Positions 18,609 to 23,405 of a stretch of 23,405 nucleotides of DNA are shown here, piece by piece. The stretch's first letter is position 1. Every line of letters starts with the position of its first letter. The DNA lies in IMG/VR virus record IMGVR_UViG_3300027851_001177, positions 1-23,405 of that record; one strand, 5' to 3'. The translations under genes and the position numbers were made by a program. The stretch comes from a virus. The notes beneath the pieces were generated by a model that had not been told where the DNA came from, did not search any database, and saw nothing but the letters and a program-made list of their open reading frames with translations.

Positions 18609-19049
18609 AGGGAGCTACCCGCGCTCCTTGATCGCATGAAGACCGAAACGCACCCCGAAGTCCGCAGGGTGATTCATCAGGTGATCGTCAGAGCCTGCGA
18701 GGCGGAAGGCATTGAGCCGCCCACGATTGACGCCATCGCGCCGCCACCGGAGCAGAGGCCAGAATTGGCCGAGACGTTCTTTGCTGCCTTGTCCGAATTG
18801 CAGGATAAAGGCGTGCCGGTCGATTACCACCGCGACCCCACGCTGCTCGCGGTCCCGCTCAAGGCGGTCGAGTTCGCTGCGGTTCGGCACAAAATTAAAT
18901 GCGCGCGCGGGCAGCCGTTGTGGGCAGCACTGCGCGCGCATGTCGCATTCGAGATGGCCGGGGCAGTCAACTGCCGGGATGGCAAGTCCCGGCACTGCTG
19001 GGTGTTCAGGCGGGAAAAGCTGCCTGTTGAGTTTCCCCCGCCAGCCTGA
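18210..19049 (+). CDS. Phage antirepressor, P22_AR_N domain
   Basis: A 279-aa protein whose N-terminal part (14-115) is a P22 antirepressor N-domain: GDVFVPLKPLVLAMGLAWESQRQRVARDPVLGKG, PSGGGPQDMLAMRLERIPGFIATIPTGHIKNLEIRKAVILFQEEAFDVLFAHFF. The C-terminal part (about 140-279) is a separate, basic module ending in HCWVFRREKLPVEFPPPA that I do not recognise. Antirepressors of this type bind and inactivate CI-like repressors, here presumably the protein at 10360. ATG at 18210 has AGGGGA at good spacing. The gene is oriented against the tail operon, and its TGA abuts the stop of FII. Confidence 0.85.
   Translation: MSATYELVPFHQHKLLTVNQDGDVFVPLKPLVLAMGLAWESQRQRVARDPVLGKGTCILQVPSGGGPQDMLAMRLERIPGFIATIPTGHIKNLEIRKAVILFQEEAFDVLFAHFFQGRKGTIAGEISDRGARRRELPALLDRMKTETHPEVRRVIHQVIVRACEAEGIEPPTIDAIAPPPEQRPELAETFFAALSELQDKGVPVDYHRDPTLLAVPLKAVEFAAVRHKIKCARGQPLWAALRAHVAFEMAGAVNCRDGKSRHCWVFRREKLPVEFPPPA
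18370..18396. repeat. 27-bp perfect interrupted palindrome inside the antirepressor gene
   Basis: AAGGTACCTGTA (18370-18381) and TACAGGTACCTT (18385-18396) are exact reverse complements with TTT between. It lies in the antirepressor codons for KGTCILQVP. A 12-bp perfect stem by chance is very unlikely. It could be an operator, an RNA hairpin limiting translation, or a recombination site. Confidence 0.6.
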
Positions 19050-19559
19050 TCAGCTGGAAATGATCGCCATGATCTCGGCATAGCGATCGACGCCATCGAC
19101 GATGAAGATGCCGCGCAGCATGTCGATCTCGATCTCGGTGCGGCCATCCACCACGCGGCGGTAGTAGGCCAGCGGCACCTTGAATTTCTGTTCGGTGCTG
19201 TCGCCCGCTTTGGATTTTCCGGGATCGATTTCGGTAAAGCGGCCACCGATGTAGACTTCCACCGCCTGGGCGGCGCTGCCGTTATCTGCCTGATAGGCCC
19301 CGACGAGGCGCAGGCGGACGCCATCGACGCGGGTGGTGCCGAATTTGCGGATCAGGGCCGCTTCGTGCCCGCCCATCGTGATACCGGCCTCCTGCGCCTC
19401 AAGCCCCATGTCGAGCATCACCGGCCCCAGCATGCCGCCGCCGCGCCATTCCTCGGTCGCAATCGCCAACTTCGGCTCTTCGAATTCGGTAATGACGCCA
19501 ATGTAGCTTTCGCCATCGACGAAGGTGTTAAGGTTCTTCAGTTTGCGCGGGAGGCCCAT
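19050..19559 (-). CDS. FII: Major tail tube protein FII
   Basis: The 169-aa P2 FII-type tail tube protein that forms the inner tube of the contractile tail. Family signs: MGLPRKLKNLNTFVDGESYIGVITEFEEPKLAIATEEWRGGGMLGPV, then DMGLEAQEAGITMGGHEAALIRKFG and the end DMLRGIFIVDGVDRYAEIMAI. Length is normal (P2 FII is 172). ATG at 19557-19559 with AAAGGA seven bases upstream. It follows the sheath gene as in P2; its stop abuts the antirepressor stop. Confidence 0.95.
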   Translation of the reverse strand: MGLPRKLKNLNTFVDGESYIGVITEFEEPKLAIATEEWRGGGMLGPVMLDMGLEAQEAGITMGGHEAALIRKFGTTRVDGVRLRLVGAYQADNGSAAQAVEVYIGGRFTEIDPGKSKAGDSTEQKFKVPLAYYRRVVDGRTEIEIDMLRGIFIVDGVDRYAEIMAIISS

Positions 19560-19597
19560 GAGGGTTTCCTTTCAGAAGCGGGAAGCGGGTGGGGCGA

Positions 19598-20764
19598 TCA
19601 GGCAGCGTTGGCGATCTGATCGGCAAAGCCGGAGTAGTAGAAATCGGTGATGACGAGGCTGACCTGCGGGTTTTCCATCGGTGCCACCGGGGTGTACTGG
19701 ATGCGGAAATTCGGACGGCCAGCGGCAAGCTGCTCTGCCGGGTTGGCATCGGCATCGAAGAAGATTTCCGCGCCCATGATCCGGCCTTCCACCACCAGTC
19801 GGCGGAATTCGGCGTTCACCGTTTCCATCAGGTCTTTGACGCGCGCCACGGTCATCGGCTGATCGAGGAACGGCTGCACCGCGCTGGCGATTACATCCTG
19901 CAGGGCGTGGCTGGTGCGGACCGCCGATTCAAAGCTGAACTCTGGCTCATTCTCACCCGCCGTGGTGCGATTGCCCCAGAGCCGATAGCCCGAATTGCGG
20001 ATGATCGTGGTCACCTGCGCATCATTCAGCACACCGGCATCGGTATCGTTATCGAGCAGATCGTAGTGGACGTTCTTCGTTACCCCGGTGACGCCATAGA
20101 ACGGCACATTGCTAACGGTCTTGTGCCAGCCCTGATCCTCATCGATGCGGGCGCGCAGGCCCAGCGTGCGGGCAACGATCTCGCCTGAAAAAGTGGCCGA
20201 GCTATCGGGCCAGAGCAGCATCAATTCCCGCGCGGCGAATTCATCGCGATAGGTGACCACTTCGGCCACATCGTCACCAATGGCGCTGGCATAGACAAAG
20301 GCGCGCAGCTTGCGCGCGGTGATGACCATTTCTGCCACCACGGCCTGCGTATCGAGGCCGGGAGCGCCGATGATGCGCGGGCGACGGCCCACCACCGTTT
20401 CTGCCGCGAGCAGCGCCTGCAGGCCGGTGTAGACATTGCCATCGGTGGTGCCGATCACGTTGGCGTCGGTCTCTGCCTGATCCTCGCCCTCGGCCACGCG
20501 CACCACGATCACCAGCGGGCTGGCTTCATCGCCGATGGCTTCGAGCGCGGCCTTGAGCGTGCCGCCGCTGCCCGCCTTGCCCGCCGCCGCATCGACACTG
20601 GTTACCAGCACCGGCGTGTTGAGCGGGAACGCCGCATCAATCGCACCCTGCACTTCGGGCGCGATGGCGGTGGACGTGGCGATCAGGCCGATGGTGGACA
20701 GGGTGCTGCGCGCAATCGTGCGGACGCCGCTTGCGGATTCGGTGATGGTGAGACCGTGGGCCAT
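19598..20764 (-). CDS. FI: Tail sheath protein FI
   Basis: The 388-aa contractile sheath protein. It begins MAHGLTITESASGVRTIARSTLSTIGLIATS and contains the mid-region YASAIGDDVAEVVTYRDEFAARELMLLWPDSS and the C-terminal VTGVTKNVHYDLLDNDTDAGVLNDAQVTTIIRNSGYRLWGNRTT, all characteristic of P2-type sheaths; the last strand (PQVSLVITDFYYSGFADQIAN) is the one that links subunits. ATG at 20762-20764 has AAGGAA eight bases upstream; the frame stays open further, into W, but that part does not resemble sheath. Length agrees with P2 FI (396). Confidence 0.95.
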   Translation of the reverse strand: MAHGLTITESASGVRTIARSTLSTIGLIATSTAIAPEVQGAIDAAFPLNTPVLVTSVDAAAGKAGSGGTLKAALEAIGDEASPLVIVVRVAEGEDQAETDANVIGTTDGNVYTGLQALLAAETVVGRRPRIIGAPGLDTQAVVAEMVITARKLRAFVYASAIGDDVAEVVTYRDEFAARELMLLWPDSSATFSGEIVARTLGLRARIDEDQGWHKTVSNVPFYGVTGVTKNVHYDLLDNDTDAGVLNDAQVTTIIRNSGYRLWGNRTTAGENEPEFSFESAVRTSHALQDVIASAVQPFLDQPMTVARVKDLMETVNAEFRRLVVEGRIMGAEIFFDADANPAEQLAAGRPNFRIQYTPVAPMENPQVSLVITDFYYSGFADQIANAA

Positions 20765-20775
20765 TGGCAGTTCCT

Positions 20776-21153
20776 TCAGCTTGAAGCGTTGGCGAGGGCG
20801 ACATTTCGCCGGATGGGGATGGAGAGCGAGACCAGCGCGGTGGGATCTGGGGCATCGAGATCGTACCCTTCGATGCCGATGACCGGCGCGCCGCCTGCGA
20901 AATTGCCAGACAGGGTGACGCGGGTGATCTGGAACCGCGTTTCCCACCGGCGGATGGCAATGGCGGTGGCAGCGCGCAGCAGCATGGCGGTGGCCGCATT
21001 GAGCGGGCGATCGAGCAGTTCGAACAGCAGCGAGCCGAAATCACGGCGCATGGTGCAAGTGCCCAGTGGCGTGGTGAGGATGCGGGCGATCGACTGCGCC
21101 CGGCGTGGTGCGCCGGTGATAGCCTTGCCCGAATTTGCATCCATGCCGATCAT
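20776..21153 (-). CDS. W: Baseplate wedge protein W (GPW/gp25)
   Basis: A 125-aa GPW/gp25-family wedge protein, homologous to T4 gp25, that starts sheath assembly. Hallmarks: SIARILTTPLGTCTMRRDFGSLLFELLDRPLN, then a helix and RRWETRFQITRVTLSG. Start ATG at 21151-21153; a second in-frame ATG three codons later is possible because neither has a strong ribosome-binding sequence. In P2, W is followed by J, I, H and G, but here it is followed after 11 bases by FI. Confidence 0.93.
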   Translation of the reverse strand: MIGMDANSGKAITGAPRRAQSIARILTTPLGTCTMRRDFGSLLFELLDRPLNAATAMLLRAATAIAIRRWETRFQITRVTLSGNFAGGAPVIGIEGYDLDAPDPTALVSLSIPIRRNVALANASS

Positions 21154-21199
21154 GACCGCACAGAAGCGCGCATTGCGCGCGGGAGGCCAGCGGGCGGGA

Positions 21200-21220
21200 C
21201 GGTAGAGGCCGGGATTACCG
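21200..21220. promoter_or_regulatory. 21-bp dyad element, copy 2 (CGGTA-N11-TACCG)
   Basis: GGTAGAGGCCGGGATTACC (21201-21219) with matching outer bases C..G. It lies 11 bases below the V stop and 46 bases upstream of the W ATG, the only appreciable gap in this part of the tail operon. See copy 1 at 16890-16910: one mismatch in the core and a compensated change in the outer pair. Confidence 0.4.
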
Positions 21221-21231
21221 GGAAGCGCGGG

Positions 21232-21792
21232 CTAGATCGGGTTCCCCGTCTGGCTGCCGCCGCCCTGGACACCGCCGTGCTTGTGCGATTTCAGGCTGAT
21301 GCCATCTGCGGTGACATCACCGGTGACGGCTACATCACCCTCAATCGAGACTGGCCCGCGAATGGTCAAGCCCCCCGGAGCTTCGATCAGGGCGGTGGCA
21401 CCGGCGGGCAGGACGGCGGAAAGCGCGTGCGATTCCGGATCATAGGCAATCACCGCGCCATCATCGAATTCGATCAGCTCTGCCAGCGTGGAACCGGGCG
21501 CGGGGTTGGTATCGTTGTTCAGGCCCAGCAGCGCCACGCCATTGCCGATCTGGCCATCGGGGCAGAGCAGCACGCATTCCTCGCCCACGCTGGGCGGTGA
21601 CCAGCTGCGGGTTTTCCCGGCGCGGAAGGCCAGCCAGCGGATGGGTGGGGTTTCACCGCCTTCTCCTGCGCCCTCTTCGGGATCTGCGAAGCGCACCTTG
21701 CAGCGCGGGGGCGAGAGGGTGACTTCGCTGATCTGGCCGAGGCGGATCAGCGTGGAGGGATCGAGCGGGATGTCTTCTTCGGCAGGTGGCAT
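21232..21792 (-). CDS. V: Baseplate assembly protein V (tail spike)
   Basis: The 186-aa membrane-piercing spike protein of the P2 V family. The N-terminal OB-fold region (RLGQISEVTLSPPRCKVRFAD, then IRWLAFRAGKTRSWSPPSVGEECVLLCPDGQIGNGVALLG) is the gpV domain; the C-terminal part forms a beta-helix needle (GLTIRGPVSIEGDVAVTGDVTADG). The tip carries SHKHGGVQGG, an HxH that binds a metal ion in P2 V. The ATG at 21790-21792 shares a base with the upstream stop; an earlier in-frame ATG at 21819 would add nine residues. Confidence 0.93.
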   Translation of the reverse strand: MPPAEEDIPLDPSTLIRLGQISEVTLSPPRCKVRFADPEEGAGEGGETPPIRWLAFRAGKTRSWSPPSVGEECVLLCPDGQIGNGVALLGLNNDTNPAPGSTLAELIEFDDGAVIAYDPESHALSAVLPAGATALIEAPGGLTIRGPVSIEGDVAVTGDVTADGISLKSHKHGGVQGGGSQTGNPI

Positions 21793-22043
21793 CAGCGCGC
21801 CTTGGATGGTGCGGGGCAAAGCCGATCATGTACTTCGTTGTGCTCGATCACTTCGGCAACGGTCTGTTCGCTATCCCACTGGTTGCCGGGATCATCGACA
21901 CCGGCAACAGGCGCAGGCTCTATCGAGATGCGCCGGTCATTCAGGCATAAATCGCTGACAGTTTTCGGGCGTTCGGGCTGATCGCAGGCACTGATCATAA
22001 CGAGCGCGGCTGCGAGGATCGCGAATTTCGATGCGGGCGGCAT
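21792..22043 (-). CDS. Putative o-spanin (Rz1-like outer-membrane lipoprotein)
   Basis: An 83-aa lipoprotein: signal MPPASKFAILAAALVMISAC with the lipobox ending at Cys20. The mature part contains CLNDRRISIEPAPVAGVDDPGNQWDSEQTVAEVIEHNEVHDRLC, a pattern I associate with Rz1-like proteins of alphaproteobacterial phages. It starts inside the i-spanin gene in another frame (107-base overlap) and runs past its end, the overlapping architecture typical of two-component spanins. The two proteins would span the periplasm and fuse inner and outer membranes in the final lysis step. The stop shares a base with the V start. Confidence 0.75.
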   Translation of the reverse strand: MPPASKFAILAAALVMISACDQPERPKTVSDLCLNDRRISIEPAPVAGVDDPGNQWDSEQTVAEVIEHNEVHDRLCPAPSKAR

Positions 22044-22257
22044 TGCCTTCCTCCGTGCGGGTGAGCGTGGTTTCCAGATCCTGCGCGCGCTGGCTTGCCG
22101 CACCTGCATCGCGCTGGGCCGTTTGCGATTGTTTGATGGTTCGGGCGGTGCTGGCCAGCCCCTGCACAATGCCGAAAGCGATCAGGGCGAGCAGAAAATA
22201 CACGATGGTCCCGCGCGAAATTCCAAGCGCGGTGCGTGCGCCCAGCCATTCAAGCAT
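21937..22257 (-). CDS. Putative i-spanin (Rz-like)
   Basis: A 106-aa protein with an N-terminal transmembrane segment (about residues 13-35, RGTIVYFLLALIAFGIVQGL) followed by a coiled-coil-forming periplasmic region (STARTIKQSQTAQRDAGAASQRAQDLETTLTRTEEGNAARIEIRD) and a cysteine-containing end. This topology is that of a Rz-type i-spanin. It contains the start of the lipoprotein gene in a second frame. The ATG at 22255-22257 overlaps the upstream stop (22250) by eight bases. Rz/Rz1 pair assigned by topology and overlap, not by sequence identity to the lambda proteins. Confidence 0.78.
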   Translation of the reverse strand: MLEWLGARTALGISRGTIVYFLLALIAFGIVQGLASTARTIKQSQTAQRDAGAASQRAQDLETTLTRTEEGNAARIEIRDPRSRARYDQCLRSARTPENCQRFMPE

Positions 22258-22582
22258 CAGGCTTCTCCCGTTCGGTATCGCCACCTTCGAAATTGAAGGA
22301 CTTGTCGCCCGATTTGCCCTGCAGCTTGCGCGGGGTGACCGCAAAGCCAAGGCCCAGCAGCACCAGCCCGATTGACCCCATCGCAATCCACAGCGTCCAG
22401 CGGATAGTTGTGGCGCGGTTCACTTCGCTGGCGCGCGTCCAGCCTTCGGCAGGCAGCAGCTGCGCCACGCCCCACCAGACGAAAGCGGTGAGCACCACTG
22501 CGCCCGCGACCGAAAAGACCAGCGCGGCAAAGGCGCGCCAATCGCGCGGGGGCCAAGTGGGGATCAGGTCGCGCAGGCTCAT
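22250..22582 (-). CDS. Two-TM membrane protein of the lysis cassette (110 aa)
   Basis: Two hydrophobic helices, about 14-40 (WRAFAALVFSVAGAVVLTAFVWWGVA) and about 60-85 (RWTLWIAMGSIGLVLLGLGFAV), separated by a short, charged periplasmic loop, and a charged C-tail (GDKSFNFEGGDTEREKPDA). It could be a second holin-like or antiholin-like protein. Start ATG overlaps the endolysin stop (22579-22582). Position between the endolysin and the spanins supports a lysis role. Confidence 0.7.
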   Translation of the reverse strand: MSLRDLIPTWPPRDWRAFAALVFSVAGAVVLTAFVWWGVAQLLPAEGWTRASEVNRATTIRWTLWIAMGSIGLVLLGLGFAVTPRKLQGKSGDKSFNFEGGDTEREKPDA

Positions 22583-23208
22583 GCCTTTGCGCCGGTCTTG
22601 CGAGCCAGCCATGCCTTGAAATCACCCACCGTCTTGCCCCGCAGGATCGATGGATTGGCGGAAGTGGCAGCTTGGCCTGCCAGCACATCGGCGCGGCTTG
22701 CATCGGCTGCTTTCAGCACCTTTGCCGCCGTGCCCGCGCCAAAGAAGTGTGCGGCATAAAGCGTGGCAGCGGTGATCGGGATACCCTGCTGCAGCAGGTG
22801 GCGAGCGTTTTTCAGCGTGAAGCTGCGCGCGCGGGCAGTCTGTTCTTCCACCGGTGGACGCAGGCCACCGAACGCCTGCTGTGGTTCGGCTCCCCAAGCA
22901 CCACCCTCACCCAACCACGTGGAGCGGATGAACTGGTAGAGGCCGCTGGCGGTGGACGTGCTGGCCTTCACGTAGGGGCGATTGCCGCTTTCGATTTTCG
23001 CCAGGATATCGAAGTAGCCCGCCGGGATCGGATTGGCTGCGGCATCAACCGGGACGGCTGCCGCTTTCGCAGGCCGGGGCACGTTGAACGCATCGAGCAA
23101 GTTGTCGAGCGCCAGCACATTGCCGGGATCATTAAACAGGCCGGGGCGGGCAAGCGCGCGCACGGCATCGAAAATCGGTTTGCGCGGATCCAGCGTTCCG
23201 GTTGTCAT
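22579..23208 (-). CDS. Lytic transglycosylase-like endolysin
   Basis: A 209-aa peptidoglycan-degrading enzyme. KIESGNRPYVKASTSTASGLYQFIRSTW is the SLT-type catalytic region, with Glu73 in the KIESG motif as probable acid and GLYQF as the substrate-binding motif. A helical domain (THLLQQG..., ITAATLYAAHFFGAGTAAKVL) follows, as in phage and type-secretion transglycosylases. No signal peptide is visible, so export is by the holin. ATG at 23206-23208 shares its A with the stop of the holin gene. The first 60 residues have no clear domain. Confidence 0.85.
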   Translation of the reverse strand: MTTGTLDPRKPIFDAVRALARPGLFNDPGNVLALDNLLDAFNVPRPAKAAAVPVDAAANPIPAGYFDILAKIESGNRPYVKASTSTASGLYQFIRSTWLGEGGAWGAEPQQAFGGLRPPVEEQTARARSFTLKNARHLLQQGIPITAATLYAAHFFGAGTAAKVLKAADASRADVLAGQAATSANPSILRGKTVGDFKAWLARKTGAKA

Positions 23209-23405
23209 CAGGGCAAGTCCTTCTTGCGGCCCAGCATCGCCTGCACGGTGGCGGTTTCCCAAATGCGGATGCAGGTCCAGACGATGGTGAGGACAGAGGC
23301 GACGGCAGGCAGCACGCTGATGAGACTCCCCAACAGGGCGACGATGGATGTGGCATCGAGGGCGTGCTTGAAGCCATCGGGCAGATCGGTGAAGGACGGC
23401 TTCAA
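23208..23405 (-). CDS. Holin, partial at window edge
   Basis: At least 65 aa are visible: KPSFTDLPDGFKHALDATSIVALLGSLISVLPAVASVLTIVWTCIRIWETATVQAMLGRKKDLP. One long hydrophobic segment (about 22-45) followed by RIWETATVQ, a C-terminal signature of holins in proteobacterial phages. It is directly upstream of the endolysin (TGATG). The last codon in the window is TTG (23403-23405), which may be the start or may be an internal codon; the 5' end could lie outside the window. Confidence 0.75.
   Translation of the reverse strand: MKPSFTDLPDGFKHALDATSIVALLGSLISVLPAVASVLTIVWTCIRIWETATVQAMLGRKKDLP

Noticed and set aside
20765-20947. A 61-residue N-terminal extension of the sheath protein
   Set aside because: It overlaps W completely and reads as Arg/His/Pro-rich out-of-frame sequence; the ATG at 20764 has a good ribosome-binding site and begins like known sheaths.
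21166-21180. GCGCGC-ATT-GCGCGC hairpin upstream of W
   Set aside because: A short stem of only G and C alternation is easy to obtain by chance at this base composition; no context supports a role.
21800-21819. Upstream start for V at 21819
   Set aside because: Would overlap the lipoprotein gene more; the ATG at 21792 shares a base with its stop, as in neighbouring genes.
1-23405. CRISPR array, tRNA, rRNA, insertion sequence
   Set aside because: No regularly spaced repeats, no cloverleaf-like sequence, no transposase or terminal inverted repeats were seen on either strand.

Overview
The window is most of a P2-like (contractile-tailed, myovirus-type) prophage, or a phage genome, from a high-GC alphaproteobacterium. 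The protein families, the GC-rich intergenic palindromes and the overall style suggest Sphingomonadales, but that is an inference; no host gene or attachment site is visible. The window opens exactly at the integrase stop codon and ends inside the lysis cassette. Capsid, portal, terminase, and the baseplate-wedge and tail-fibre genes are not in it.

Left part (1-10265, all leftward): an early/lytic operon of about 20 genes, mostly joined by 1- to 4-base stop/start overlaps. In transcription order it holds a Cro-like regulator, a 54-aa protein, a CII-like protein, an Ogr/Delta-type zinc-finger late activator, a short gap with two hairpins, a TTG-started gene, an 887-aa primase-helicase, a run of small unknown genes (several with cysteine pairs or single membrane segments), a class-beta DNA methyltransferase, an excisionase-like HTH protein and the tyrosine integrase. 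The switch region (10266-10359) has three copies of an operator-like sequence. Its two promoters would place the transcription starts almost at the ATG codons of cro and cI.

Middle (10360-12576, rightward): an S24-family CI repressor, two genes coupled to it (an unknown 85-aa protein and a HIRAN-domain protein), then a lipoprotein and an exported Excalibur-domain protein. These should be expressed in the lysogen and are candidate lysogenic-conversion or superinfection-control genes. A GC-rich palindrome separates them from the convergent tail operon.

Right part (12638-23405, leftward unless noted): tail and lysis genes. In transcription order: holin (cut by the window edge), lytic transglycosylase-like endolysin, two-TM protein, overlapping i-spanin/o-spanin pair, baseplate V and W, sheath FI, tube FII, chaperone E with E' reached by an in-phase T_TTT_TTC frameshift signal, tape measure T, U and D. 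P2 genes R, S, J, I, H and G are absent from their usual positions. Inserted between FII and E is a separate regulatory island (16890-19049): a ribbon-helix-helix repressor with a PH/SHOCT-type gene downstream and, divergently, two small genes and a P22-type antirepressor. Overlapping divergent promoters and a TGCATGCA operator lie between the two arms. This layout resembles the immI (mnt/arc/ant) region of P22 transplanted into a P2-like tail operon, and is the most interesting part of the window.
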